A DNA stretch of 64,000 nucleotides from assembly GCA_936450465.1 (NCBI GenBank), contig OW388291.1:86910660-86974659 (forward strand), written 5' to 3'. Positions within the stretch are counted from its first letter, which is position 1. Each line of letters opens with the position of its first letter. Below, one piece after another: positions 13,653 through 26,600 of the stretch. Under the pieces are notes generated by a model. The model did not search any database and was not told the DNA's origin. It saw only the letters and a program-made list of their open reading frames with translations. A program made the translations under genes and the position numbers. Source of the DNA: Gibbula magus (lineage: Eukaryota; Mollusca; Gastropoda; Trochida; Trochidae).

Positions 13653-14997
13653 TCATTGTTCCAAACAGACTGAGATAAGTGTTTTTGTTTTTGACATATA
13701 AATTGACCAGGCATTGAGAACATCTTTCCAAAATAAGTTAGTTAGCGTTGGTATTATTCTCTTCTTGACATAACCTGAATCAGAAAGCCAAAGCATATTC
13801 TTATCTTTTATACGGTTAAAAAACAAATAACCCCATTTATTATTTTTACTATTGAGTCTGTTGATCCATTTTAACTTCTGTGATGTTATTATTTCCCTGA
13901 TATTAGGTGCGTTTATACCTCCGTGTTCAGGGTTTAGCATCAAAACATCTCTTTTGATTTTGTCTGGTTTGTTCTGCCATATAAATTGGAAACATTTCTT
14001 TTGAAATTTATCAATAAAATCTTTTGAAGGATCTGGTAATACGGAAAATAAATGATTCAATTTGGAAATAAAGAGGGACTTGATCAGAGTATTTCTTCCG
14101 TAAGGTGTTAATATTCGAGTGGACCACAAGTTCATCTGTTTAGTAATCGAGCTTAATTTTTCATCATAGTTTTTGTCCACAACGTTTTCTAGATCTACAT
14201 CAAACTTTATTCCAAGTAAAGTAAATTCTGTCTGTGACAAATCAAGGTTACATTCATAACACAGTTTGTGTCTACATCTCTTTTGAGAACCTATCCATAT
14301 CAGTTTTGTTTTATCTGCGTTTATTTTTAAACCCGAAAAACGTGCAAAAAACTTCAGATTCCCCAAAACTGCATAAAGGCATTTTTCACTCTCGTCTAAT
14401 GTTAAGGTGGTATCATCGGCGAATTGGGAAATTAAATCCTCTAATGATCCTATGGATATTCCTTTGACTTTTTTGTCATTTCGCAACATTATACTCAGAA
14501 TTTCTACAGCGAGTAAGAAGAGATACGGAGCGATTGGATCTCCTTGGTGGCAACCTCTTTCTACTTTAAATGGCGACGAGATGTGACCGTTTACTAGAAT
14601 TCTTGTTTCGATGTCGTTATGTAACGTACTAATCCATTGGCAGATGCTAGGACCGAATCCAATTTTTTTTAATAACATTTAATAAGTTATTTCTGTCTAT
14701 CGAATCAAACGCCTTCTCGAAGACAATTAGCATAAGTACACCTTGTATTTGAAAGGTTTCTGTGTATTCCATTATGTCATATATTGTTCTAGTAACTTCA
14801 CCAATATATCTTCCTGTAATAAAGCCTTTTTGATCTTCATTAATTATTTTAGGTAGTACGCTCTTTCTTCTATTTGCTATAACAGCCGAAACTAATTTAT
14901 AACCAGTATTCAACAACGAAATTGGTCGACAATTTTTAAGATATTTTTTAGGTTTACAAGTAATAACTCCTTTTTTGTGAAGTGGATAAGGTACCAT
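13653..14997 (-). pseudogene. LINE reverse-transcriptase domain in two frames
   Basis: The upstream piece (14,997-14,647) has NCRPISLLNTGYKLVSAVIA, DQKGFITGRYIG and EKAFDS. The downstream piece (14,678-13,653) has ERGCHQGDPIAPYLFLL and the catalytic box FADDTTL. The pieces overlap in different frames near 14,660, marking a frameshift. These motifs are diagnostic of L1-type RT. The downstream frame is still open for 341 codons, so decay is moderate. Confidence 0.85.
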
Positions 14998-15700
14998 TTC
15001 TGTTAATTCATTGATAGTTAACTCCCTTTCTAGGTCTAGTGCCTCTTCACTAGAAAGCTTGGCAATGTCGATATCTGAGAAATACTCTTGAAGGTCAATT
15101 AATGATACATCTTGTTTTGAATATCATTTTTGGTAAAAAGATTTAGATTCATTCATTATATCTGCAATATCGGTTATAAGTTTACCATCGTTTTTTTCTT
15201 CTATTTCCATTATTGCCTTGTTCAAAAAGTGTCTGGCCTCTAAATTAAAAAAGTATTTAGTAGGTTTTTCTCCCTCTTCCATCCACTTCGCTTTTGATCG
15301 AATAAGCATTCCTTGCACTTCTAATTATAAATCTCATCTAGATTACTTCATTGATGTCATTTACAATTTCTTCTTTTTCTAAAAGTTCATCGGTTTCATC
15401 TAATGCTTTTTCCAGTTCGATTAATTTAGTTCGGTGATTTTTTTCCTTTGCCATTATTTTCTTTGTTTTGGTTGATGAGTAGTAAATTGTTTGCCCTCTT
15501 ATCATTTAACAGTAACGTTTCCCATAACAACTGATCATCAATAGAGTATTTGTTAGTGTCTACTTTGTACTGATTCAGGGTAGATTTAATTGTATCTTTA
15601 ACTAGATCTATGTACTCTTTATCGCGTAATAATGAATTATTAAATTTCCAAAATCCCTTACCACGAGATATTTCGGCAGAAATAAACTCTTACTAGATGA

Positions 15701-16486
15701 CCTTCAGTAAACGATTGCAACAACACTGCGTGGTTATCACGGAGCCACATCCTAAGCATTGGGCCGCACGTTATCACCCTGCTTGATGCCAGAACGAATA
15801 TCACTTCATTGTCAGCTTCCTAGGAATTATAGAACTGAATTGTCATTAAAGGCGCTGTAGCAACTTTGTCATTATTTTGTAAAGGTTATACAATATTATA
15901 TTGTTACATTAGAGGGTTAAAACATCACATTACACGACCAGATAAGCCGTATACACAGAAAACGTTTGTCGGTATTGGTAGAAAATAATGCAACGTATAA
16001 AGCGACAGTTTTGTTGAACTCGTCAGTGTGAGAGCTCTATTTGTAGGTCATATGCGATTTTAAGAGTTCCGACAGCAAGATGGTTGACCATTCCATTATT
16101 GTAACGTATTTAAACCTCTGTAAACATGTGTGTCTATGTATCACCACATCAGTAAGATCACTTGAACTACCTTCGAGCGGTCGTTTTACTGTGAACACAC
16201 TAGAATGGCTGCTCGATGGACAATTGCCTGGCATGGCTTAACCGAGCCATGTACATTCGTTTTTTTATTGAGAGATTTATTTAGTCATTGGTAGCACTTA
16301 TTTGCCTTTTTGTGAGAGCACTTTATTTCAGTAAGCTCAGTACGTGCTACAGCGCCTTTAAGTCACCGAATCCACTTAACGGCTACAACGCTTTCAGTTA
16401 TGCTAACGAGTGAATAGGACACATTTTGAACGTCTCTTGTCAAAGGTGATAATATAATTGTCTTAGTTATTGACTCAGTGTTGGGG
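15701..16486. other. Spacer, nothing recognised
   Basis: No exon or repeat family was recognised between the two LINE remnants. Confidence 0.4.
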
Positions 16487-16690
16487 AAAATTCCAGAAAG
16501 AAAGAGGAAAAGAGGTAGGCCAAAAGAGACCTGGGGGACAGCAGAGAAAGAGAGAAATTTAAACGCTATGGGCTGGCACACCTGGGAGCCGTAGACACAG
16601 TAGCCAGGGATAGAACAACGTGGAGAAAACTACTGCCTGCTTTATGCTCCGTAAGGAACGAAGGGGATAGTGGCAGTGGTTGGGTAAAAT
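16487..16690 (+). pseudogene. LINE ORF2 C-terminal relic
   Basis: The plus strand encodes ERKRGRPKETW, then (after a frameshift near 16,587) AVDTVARDRTTWRKLLPALC. This is the familiar 'RKRGRP.TW ... DR..WR.L..ALC' tail of many LINE ORF2 proteins. It is short and broken. Confidence 0.6.
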
Positions 16691-17429
16691 ATATAGAAGG
16701 TATATATACATGAGTCGTCAGAAGATGACATATCCCTCTGGCCCACAATAACTTGAATCAGTAGTAACCTCACCATACTCCCTCATAGATGAATATAGAT
16801 AAACATAGATGAACATACACACATGGAATACACACCAAAATTCTGGTGTCAGATTAAATTATAAAATAATAAAATATATTTTGTATAAACAAAGTATACA
16901 CAATTTCATTCATCTTGATATTATCGATTAATGTGATACAGCTGTTCAAACACAAATCGGGTGCTGAAATATATATTTATGAACAAAACATGAACAACAA
17001 ATATGAAATATGGCAATTAACTTTGAAATAAGAATGCTCTGAGAGCAAACGAATCCCTGGATGTGTTCTATCACAAACTATCCTCCAAATAAGCAGTTTC
17101 AATATAAGGGTAATTTACAGAAGATGTTATCATCTAAATCTGTATTTAAGATGAGATGGTATTCCGAAAATTATGACATCCACTAAATGAACACTGAGAG
17201 CACAAGAACCCCCGGGTTCCTTATCGTCCCAAAAAGCAATTTAAATGTAAGGATAATCTAATGAGCTATTAAACATAAATAAGCGTGTCAAATATCTAAG
17301 GTCTATCACTAATCAATAAATAAGTATGGTGATATAGTTAAGTTTCTCACAAAATGGATCCTACATTAAATGGGCCTAGTGGTTAGCGTGATGGATTTAG
17401 CGCAATATAAATATGCATTTATTTATTAC

Positions 17430-18304
17430 ATCATGGTCAAGGTCACAAGGTCAAAAGTTATAACCTCAGTGTGTGACTTGGATACATAACATTTTCAAAT
17501 GCAGACAAATTTAAAAATACTGTCAGTCTGAAATCGGAAAGCTGAGCGCTCTAAGTCAAGGGCAATTACTCTGAAAATATTAATCCGATCGGTTCCCAAA
17601 ACAGCACATGCATACCACCGATGTATATCCCAAGCATGTGTAAAGTTTCAGAAAGATTAATCAAAAACTGTGGAAGGAGATGATTTCAGAACACAAGTAC
17701 CCTTTTCGGGACGGACGGACGGGCTGTGCCACGACAATAACCCCCTTGGGTTTCACCCGGGGTTAGTATCTGACAATATATACACATGTCAATTATCGAA
17801 GGCGTATTACCGATCAATAAAAAATTATTGCCAATGTTAAGTTTTTTCCGAAAATGCAAACTACAACAACATGAAAGGTTACGAACTCAGTATGTGACAG
17901 GGGAAACATAACATTTTTATAAGCTGGCGAATTCAAAGTTATGGTCAAGGTTAAAGTTCCAAAACGTGTGTCTTTCATCAAGATCAATGTTAGAAACTCA
18001 ACGAATATGATTCATTCAACGGTCGTATGTTGTGGGAAACACATATTAAGTTTCAAACATGTCAATGATCAATCAAAAGTTTGAACCAGGCTAGCTTAAA
18101 GTTTAACCGACAGTTTGAAATAGTAAAGCCATTGGATACATTGATCTGGTTCTCCCACAAACAACACTTGAGTATCACTGATGAACATCATAGCATGTGT
18201 ACAGTTGCAGAACACATGCAGATGTACCCTTCTCGGCAAGGCGCACGGTCGGACAGATGGGTTGCGCCACAGCATAAACCCCCTTCGGTTTCACCCGGCG
18301 GTTA
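17430..18304. repeat. Two copies of a dispersed repeat with a CCCGG tail
   Basis: Two related segments (17,430-17,766 and about 17,870-18,304) share an 'aacctcagtgtgtgac' block, a 'cattgatctggttctcc'-like middle in the second copy, and a tail like 'gacggacgggctgtgcc' followed by 'tttcacccggggtta'. This looks like a tandem duplication of a SINE-like or LINE-tail repeat; family unknown. Confidence 0.5.
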
Positions 18305-18521
18305 AAAATGTTGTTGAATTGTTTACTTTAGTTTGTGGTCTTCGCATCGTTACTGAAGAACGTCATAAAACAATCAAAACTTTTTCTCTTCTATCTCGCT
18401 GAGTTAAGGAGATTTTATTAAAACATGTATTAACATTTATGTCAAAATATTTAGTATGCACAAATTTATCTATGATGTTTTGTGACAAACCAGTAGAGTA
18501 CTATATCATGAAAATGTTTCT

Positions 18522-18725
18522 TCATGATCTTTGCACTGTAGAAACTTCCATTACCATATCTTTGTGATCCATTTTTATGGTGAAGACATTTAGGGATTTG
18601 ATGTCATCCTTGGAAGGAGTGATATCATCTTTACCGAATGAGGAAATACCGCCATTCGTATATCGCCCTGTCCTGTTAGCAGGGTCGACAGGGCCCCATG
18701 TGGCTGTGGGTTTGAGTGATTCTCT
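18522..18725 (-). pseudogene. SLC6 copy B C-terminal exon
   Basis: This 204-bp exon encodes [20 protein letters not shown] and ends at TGA (18,524-18,522). It is intact in itself and the same length as in copy C. An AATAAA lies about 105 bp downstream on the minus strand (18,419-18,414). Confidence 0.85.
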
Positions 18726-19652
18726 CTGCAAGTAGATGCATATAATTGACGTGGAATTTGATGAATAAATAATTGTAAATTAATAACAGGATAGTTTGAT
18801 AGATTTAATGAATTTAATAATGTCTTAAAACATCAGTATATTGTTTTAGTTTCAGAGTTTACACTGCATATACAATTCTAATAGTAGAAGAAATGTTTTC
18901 ATGCGTTTTGTAAATGGAAAATGGAAATTATCATGAAAATAAGCTTACAAATCATGTAAACTGACACTTAGTTCCAGCACGGACGTGAGTTTGTCTTCAT
19001 TTTTAACATTGTTTTATTGATGACAGTATTGCCTCCACTAAACAAGCGACGCTTATCAACTGAACAGACCCTCAGACCGGACACTAACTCGAGACACCTG
19101 GACGCAGGTGCGTGATGCGGGGTACTGCTTTTCTAGAGAACATCGTGTTTATTACAACACATACACTTTTGTATTTCAAAACTACGTCGAGACTCCTGTT
19201 TACTACTGGTGAAGAACGCTCGACCAAGAGCCCTGGGGTATCATTTAACATCGGGTCTCTAACAAGTGCTGTGTGTTTTAGAATAAAATATAAAATCCCA
19301 CTGAAGCTCTAGATATTTTAGCACAACTTACAACGAGTGTCGAGATTAGGCGTCCATTGAACTGATGAATCTTAGAAGAACTACGTACGTTACTGAAAAC
19401 AAGCCCGCGGAGTTGTAGGGTCCGTCAGTTACGTACATCCTGGTGTCGAGTTTATTTTGGGCAATATACACATTTAAACGTATTTTACATCCTCTACGGT
19501 GTATTTGTAGTGACTGAAATATGATGCTGTAGACATGTTAGGATAAAGGTATTTAACGAATCACTGACAATAAAAAAAACTTGTCAGTGACTTATTTACT
19601 GAAATAACAGGAATGTTATATACAATGGGTCGTATCAATCACCACAACTCAC

Positions 19653-19809
19653 AAATCCGAGCCTGTAGGCCTGGATGACTGCAGTGAGGAGGATGACCAA
19701 CGAGAGGTAGGATGACCGTCGTCCAGCCCAGTCCCTGGGCCCAGTCCTCGAACACGTAACCGTTGTAGTCAGCAGGGGTGCTCTGAACAACGCTGATGAT
19801 GATGATGAA
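19653..19809 (-). pseudogene. SLC6 copy B exon: end of TM11 and TM12
   Basis: It is homologous to 36,038-36,193 in copy C but 157 rather than 156 bp long, with an extra A near 19,704 that shifts the frame. Intact borders (tgcag/gtgagt) remain. Confidence 0.85.
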
Positions 19810-19967
19810 CTGCAATAGGTCACGGAGGGGTCATGGCAAGAATAAAACATCTTTCAGACATTTGCAATCTAACTCTGCAATGAATTGAATGAAAGACAAG
19901 TATTTGGCTACCCACAATGTGGTTTGTATTGCCAGAACAGAAAATGTTATGTATCCAGACAACTCAC

Positions 19968-20068
19968 CAGAATGACGAGAGGAGTGAGACAGGACCACAT
20001 GATCCACCATTAAACGTTTGGTTTGAACCCCAACATCATTTCAATATCAGACATGATCCGACGTATTC
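19968..20068 (-). pseudogene. SLC6 copy B exon: TM11
   Basis: This 101-bp exon has intact splice borders. Copy C reads [11 protein letters not shown] here; in B the Tyr codon is TAA (20,012-20,010), a nonsense change. Confidence 0.85.
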
Positions 20069-20253
20069 CTGAAAAGAGATTAAAACTGAAACGTTCCTCG
20101 GATAAACAACCAACTGAGCAGACTCAGCCACTTACTTTAAACCCGCACTTTCTAAACAGGGGCTCCTTATCAATACAATTGGATATTTTCTGAACATATA
20201 CATTTTTCAGAGTTTAAGTGCTAGACTAGACTAGAAACAACACCACAACTCAC

Positions 20254-20358
20254 AAATCCGAGCCTGTAGGCCTGGATGACTGCAGTGAGGAGGATGACCA
20301 CGAGAGGGAGGATGACCGTCGTCCAGCCCAGTTCCTGGGCCCAGTCCTCGAACACGTC
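20254..20358 (-). pseudogene. Extra, truncated TM12 exon in copy B
   Basis: It is a second copy of the TM12 exon with the same donor, broken at about 20,358 where roughly 60 bp present in the other copies are missing. It belongs to a local duplication carrying intron sequence that matches copy C at 35.88-36.03 kb. Confidence 0.8.
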
Positions 20359-20487
20359 ACAGGTCATGAAGGGATCATGGAATAAAACATATTCAAACAG
20401 TTGCTTTTCTCAAAGTCTCGAATCTGCTCTCTGTACCTCGGTACACACTTGGAAACATTTGGAAGAATGATTTGCTTGTTCTCCCAA

Positions 20488-20528
20488 CCTCAACATCATT
20501 TCAATATCAGACATGAACCGCCGTATTC
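20488..20528 (-). pseudogene. Extra, partial TM11 exon in copy B
   Basis: The first 41 bp of a TM11 exon, with its acceptor, are followed by unrelated sequence. It pairs with the truncated TM12 exon at 20,254. Confidence 0.75.
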
Positions 20529-20702
20529 CTGCAAGAAAAATGTAACGGCAGATGTGTACGTTGGTGAGTCATTACATGCATATTCTAAAGTAAAGAACAC
20601 ATGATACTACATCCTGAACATAAAACCCTATGAAACTGATTTCAGAACAGGCAATTAGTCTTAATGTCTTAATGTATAAAAATCATATGTATATATCATT
20701 GT

Positions 20703-21832
20703 GTACAGGTACAACCCAGGTACAACCCAGGTACAACTCAGGTACAGCCCAGGTACAACTCAGGTACAACCAAGGTACAACTCAGGTACAACTAAAGAAC
20801 ATCCCAGGTACAACTCAGGTACAACCCAGGTACAACACAGGTACAACTCAGGTACAATCCAGGTACAACACAGGTACAACTCAGGTACAATCCAGGTACA
20901 ACACAGGTACAACACATGTACAATCCAGGTACAACCCAGGTACAATCCAGGTACAACACAGGTACAACTCAGGTACAATCCAGGTAAAACGCAGGTACAA
21001 CTAAGGTACAACTCAGGTACAACTCAGGTACAACTCAGGTACAGCCCAGGTACAACTCAGGTACAACTCAGGTACAACTCAGGTACAGCCCAGGTACAAC
21101 TCAGGTACAACCCAGGTACAAACCAGGTACTACTCAGGTACAATCCAGGTACAACGCAGGTACAACTAAGGTACAACTCAGGTACAACTCAGGTACAACG
21201 CAGGTACAACGCAGGTACAACTAAGGTACAACTCAGGTACAACTCAGGTACAACTCAGGTACAGCCCAGGTACAACTCAGGTACAACTCATGTACAACTC
21301 AGGTACAATCCAGGTACAACGCAGGTACAACTAAGGTACAACTCAGGTACAGCCCAGGTACAACTCAGGTACAGCCAAGGTACAACTCAGGTCCAACTCA
21401 GGTACAACTCAGGTACAACTCAGGTACAACCCAGGTACAACTCAGGTACAGCCAAGGTACAACTCAGGTCCAACTCAGGTACAACTCAGGTACAAATCAG
21501 TCACAACTCAGGTACACCACAGGTACAACTCAGGTACAATCCAGGTACAACACAGGTACAACTCAGGTACAATCCTGGTACAACGCAGGTACAACTCAGG
21601 TACAACTCAGGTACAACTCAGGTACAGCCCAGGTACAACTCAGGTACAACTCAGGTACAACTAAGGTACAACTCAGGTACAACTCAGGTACAACTAAGGT
21701 ACAACTCAGATACAGCCCAGCTACAACTCAGGTACAACTCAGGTACAACTCAGGTACAACTCAGGTACAATCCAGGTACAATCCAGGTACAATCCAGGTA
21801 CAACTCAGGTACAGCCCAGGTACAACTCAACG
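20703..21832. repeat. 11-bp minisatellite, about 100 copies
   Basis: The unit is ggtacaactca with variants (aaccca, aatcca, agccca, aactaa). It keeps a 408-codon plus-strand frame open with an 11-residue period only because three units make 33 bp. It occupies the place where copy C has its TM10 exon. Copy C keeps about two units (ggtacagctcaggtacat) at 36,640, beside that exon. Confidence 0.96.
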
Positions 21833-22021
21833 TTTCCAATTGTACAGTTAATAATCGCCATTGGCCAATGTACACTAAAAACTTTTATGAACAAAAACAC
21901 AACACCAGATTGACAACAAGGGAATAAACGAAATATGTAAAAGGAATATGTATCAGGAAGATACGATCGTTAATTCATCCTTTTTGATTATGACAATTCA
22001 AACTCAAAGTATATAACGTAC

Positions 22022-22151
22022 GTATGAAGTGATAGGGATGCCGAGCAGGAAGCCAATGAAGCAACACAGAGCGGTGAAGCCGACTATGCCTCCTCAGATG
22101 GTGAGGAAACAGGTCAGTGATGCCACTGATAACAGTCTCCACCATAACGCA
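22022..22151 (-). pseudogene. SLC6 copy B exon: TM9
   Basis: It is identical to the copy C exon (37,282-37,413) except for a 2-bp deletion (ctttatg to ctatg), which shifts the frame after HHLRRH. Splice borders are intact. High identity together with a disabling change suggests recent loss or conversion. Confidence 0.88.
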
Positions 22152-22208
22152 CTGGTGAACATAGAGAGAAGGAATCAAATTAAGGAAGTTCAAGTTCTCA
22201 TAAACACG

Positions 22209-22362
22209 GAAACGGGTATTCAAGTCAATAAGCTTAAGCTTAAAGTTTATTCAGGAGTTGAAGAGGTAGTCCTATATACATATACGAAACGGGTATTCAA
22301 GTCAATAAGCTTAAGCTTAAAGTTTATTCAGGAGTTGAAGAGGTAGTCCTATATACATATAC
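22209..22362. repeat. Two tandem copies of a 77-bp unit
   Basis: Exact direct repeats begin gaaacgggtattcaagtcaa at 22,209 and 22,286, in a copy B intron just upstream of the TM9 exon. Confidence 0.95.
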
Positions 22363-23598
22363 AGATATACACAGGAGTGTACAGGAATAAATGATGGCAA
22401 GGAAATAATTGCTAGGCATAGCCGAGCTGATTTTATTGCGATAACGTCAGTAATGTAGCGTTGAAATCGGTAAAATCACCACAAAAGACAATAATTATGT
22501 AATAGATGCAATATCTGCTTTCCCTTGACAAAGGCCGCAATGTAAAATAGTGTAACGAAATGAAAAATTGGTAACATTCAACATACAGCACACGATTTAC
22601 TTGCCAACTACCATGTATATATCTCATCTCGTGAAGTAGAACATTTTATATTTCACTCTTGACTCGTGGAATATCAGCGTTTATACTCGATGTGATATAA
22701 CATGTTATTTGGCAAGGGAAAACAGATATATTGAGATGCAATGAAAACGCACCACCGACTTATGTTACGTTGAGGGTACTATTAATATAGTATATTGGTA
22801 AACAAACACGACAGCATGGTGAGAACGGTCAGATGTTTCGAAAATTGCTTGCTATGAATTCAACACCTGATCAGAGGAAAGCTTTGAAATGTGAACTAAA
22901 GAGCCAACTCAACGGACCAATCAGATCGTTCGAATGGGTGTCGACTGCGGAGTAACGTTCACGAGAGAGGTTTTGTGGTCGATTTTCGAGTTTGAAGAGC
23001 TATCAAACTTATCGTAGGGGTGACATTAGGTGGATATCAGCCGGGTTTTGCGGAGAAATGAATAATAACACTGTTTACATCTGTTTATACACACTTCATG
23101 AAACAGATGTTTGATACTGTAACTGTTTTCTAGTTCAAGGAAGCGATCGGTCTCTATATGAAAAGTCACAGTAGAATTGGTCGACAGTATAAAGTGAGGA
23201 CTACATGTATCTATGATTCGAAATGTTCCCGCTGAGGGGAAACGTATACTGACGTACCACCATGAGTCATCGCAGGAGCGTACAGGTCGACATCATCTTG
23301 TAACCGACGAGTTGGTTTCATATAGTCTCGTCATATATTCTATGTGCATATTAACTCAAATATGTAAATGCATTAACTCATCTGTGCAGTTTGTAAGAGG
23401 TAGAATTCGACACCAAACAATCATTATACATAACTTAAAAACGCGTAGGCATCTCGCTGATAAGGTTATCTCTAGCGAACTGCATTTTCCCAATAATTGA
23501 ATAAACACTTCCGTGTATCGACTGTCGTACTGTACTCATACTTTCGTGTAACAATATTAAAACTCTGTGAACAACAAATTGTGTAAGATTTACTTTAC
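22363..23598 (-). other. Copy B intron between TM8 and TM9 exons
   Basis: No gene or recognised repeat was seen. Small open frames here have no similarity I recognise. Confidence 0.5.
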
Positions 23599-23678
23599 CT
23601 CGCAGGTCGTTCCGAGTGTGACCAGCACCGGAAGTCGTGAAATGCCTTCTGGGTAAGCTATAAATGCCAGTCCTAATC
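23599..23678 (-). pseudogene. SLC6 copy B exon: TM8, internally deleted
   Basis: It encodes [16 protein letters not shown], then jumps to VTLGTTCE. Compared with copy C, 33 bp (11 residues, about half the helix) are deleted in frame. Acceptor and donor remain. Confidence 0.88.
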
Positions 23679-26600
23679 CTGAAAACAACACCGATGAAAT
23701 TGTAACCAAAAGCAACATTAATAATTCGATAGCTTAGACATCCTAATGATAACAATAATACACACTATATTGTTAGGGACCGCAGCGCAACACATTCTAA
23801 TATTTCTTCAATCTCTGCCACGCCTTCTTCAACAAAACTATGATATGACAAAGCATGCTAAATCTTGAACAATGAGTACGTTTCTTTTCAACAATCCCTT
23901 TTACCATGACAATAGATATAATTAGTGTACGATTAAAGATTCCAAAATTAAAATACTCTGAACATTTGTATTTACCTTCCTTTCCAATGTCCAAAATGAT
24001 GAAAACCACACCCCAAAATTAAATATAAGCATGAACATGTGTTAAAAGTTCATGTGGCAAGCCTATAAACAGTGTGCATATTGCACCGTCATTAGAGTAT
24101 CACAATACTGAATAGATAATCAAAGTAACACAAGGAACCAATGATCTTACAGAAATGTAGCTGTAAGAAATATCATTTTTAAACGAGAGAATTAACTAAC
24201 TCATATAACCTCACTGTCAACATTAAAAGAAAAAACGCTTCAAAATAGTACAATCAGAGTATGAAGTTCAAGAGATTCGCTTCAAAAGGACCCTTGATCC
24301 TACGGATATTACAGTCGGTCATAACTTGATGAACACCATTAAAACATAATTAAGATATTGGTATCATGGTTGAAACGTGTAGAAATTGTCATGAAGCCAA
24401 CGTCTTTATTTATAGAGTCACTGTTTGGGCCATGGAAACCACAAAGCAATACATTCATATAAATGGGAAGTCTGGATCATGGTTGACATGTGTGACAAGT
24501 TTTTTTAAACCAGCATGTCCTCACAGAGACACGTGTAACGTTGTAAGAACAGACGGATACATTGGTCGCTGTATATACCCCTGACTACTGCGTATTATAT
24601 ACACTTGAAAATTAATTAAGCATCACCCTAGTTTGTTAACTGAAATGCGGTGCTCTGGGATTGTTAGGATAAAGTGAACGATTTTATCATCCCAGACATA
24701 ACAATTGGTTATTTAACGATTCATTCATAGGGAAAAAAATCCACCATATGCAAAATCTATTTTGATTTATCAATTTTCTAAATCAGCATATTTCATAGAT
24801 ACTTGATATCTTATTACTTAATAAAATGGTGGAACTAATTGTGTACAAACTGTTTAAATGAGGAATGGTCAGCCTTAAAGGAAATAATTAATGACGTAAA
24901 AACAATTAAACAATTTGCCCCAAATAGAAAGTAAAATGCATACCATTATTTTCGGAAAGTGTATACAAGCATACAGAATCGCTCACTGTTAATTTGATTA
25001 AATATAATTTTCTATTTTATTTTATTAACATCTTCAAGCAAGAATCAAGGTCCAAAATAAATATTTTTAAAATACATGATCCTTCAACAATTATCAAGTA
25101 CTGAAGGTACAGTTTGTTTTTGGAAAAACATGGCGTCATGGCTCCTAGGTATCTTACAGAAGTCAATTTGTAAAATAAATATATCAGACAAGTAGGCAAT
25201 GTGGGTGTTCAAAAATATGGTGTTTAAAAGTAGTCAAGGTACAAAATTATTCATCAGTAAATTTAAATGGAATTTTGTTATTTATATGTTTGGAGTCAAT
25301 CTTTCGATGTTTTGACGAACGATCTAGAAAGACGAGTTTGAACTCTGAAAAGGTCATGTATAAAATTAGTCATTTAGAGTAGCCTTGGAGAAGTTGCTGA
25401 TTATTGTCAACAGGTAGAACTTTCTAAATATACAAACTGCAGATGAACTCGGTCCATGTATCCATAGATGTTGTTTTATTCTGATAATACCGAACAATTC
25501 TACAAATCAAAATTATTTAGAGTTGCAGATGTCCACCATCCCAGAAGGTCCTGCTATTCCCATTGTAAGCAGATGCTGAGAGTGGAGGGATGTAATAAAC
25601 CTGAAGATGAAAAATGATTTATGAAGGGGTGGATGTAACATGATGTAATTTGCCTGTTTATTTGTGTCTATTTGTGTAACATGTCTGTTTGCAATAAAGA
25701 ATATAAAATCTGCGACAAGAATATTGATACATGTGGAAAGTATGGGAGCAACGGTCTCAGCGTTGGAGTATGGAATATGCTACATAGATCTAGATGTATT
25801 CTAGCAGAAAACCAAATTGTGAGACAATACCTTATGATAAGTAAACCTATTTATATAACTGCAATAAATTCAAACATTTATTTTGGAATAAGGAAAATAA
25901 ATTAAACTTGTTGATACGTAGAGCATTTACAACCGTTTGTTTGCAGAAATGGAACTTAGTGACTCATTTTTCAATAATTGAATATTGGAAAACAATCATA
26001 AAAACCTTTTAAAACAAATTATATATTCCAGTGAGGCATTTAAAAATTCTAATCTTAACTTGATAAATTTCTGTGTTTCTGAAACTAATATAAATCAAAT
26101 CATGTAATAAATCATGTGACCACTTATTTTATTGGAATCAATTTCTACTTTTGTCAATTGTACAGAGAGAAAAAAATAATCTTGTCCAATGTGCCAGTAT
26201 GGCAACGCAATACCAATGTATTCCATATTGTACATGTGTTCAAAAGATAAAAATAGATAAATCAAAATATGTCAAATTACAACCGAATTTGAACAAATCG
26301 TATTAAATATTCTTTTGGTTCATAGCTATTAATAAATATATATTCGTTTTTTTAACAATACGTCATGCCATTCAACTCAAGGTTCATATATATTATCAAA
26401 ATTTAGGAAAAACTATTTAAAAACCCCAACAAAAACACAATATTAAGTCATGAAGATATATAGTTACTCATTTTTCATTCATAAAACAATCAAATTACAC
26501 ATCCCTGATATTGCTTGTATTGGCAAGGGGAGATAACTCCAAATTACGGAGGTGTGCGATACCAGTCGAGTTCGACGATCAATTTGAAAGGTTTTAATTG

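Larger units (their letters stand above)
12830..15700 (-). mobile_element. L1/Tx1-like LINE fragment, ORF2 broken
   Basis: The minus strand carries pieces of one L1-clade ORF2 in order. A linker region (about 15.69-15.48 kb) has a GKGFWKFNNSLL-like segment. A second piece (15,318-15,124) has SKAKWMEEGEKPTKYFFNLE. RT fingers and palm follow (14,997-13,653), then a C-terminal zinc-binding region (13,247-12,939). The pieces lie in different frames with stops, so the element is dead. The endonuclease domain is missing, consistent with 5' truncation. Confidence 0.85.

Noticed and set aside
20701..21927. 408-residue plus-strand ORF rich in GTTQVQ
   Set aside because: It arises from the 11-bp minisatellite in an intron of the SLC6 pseudogene.
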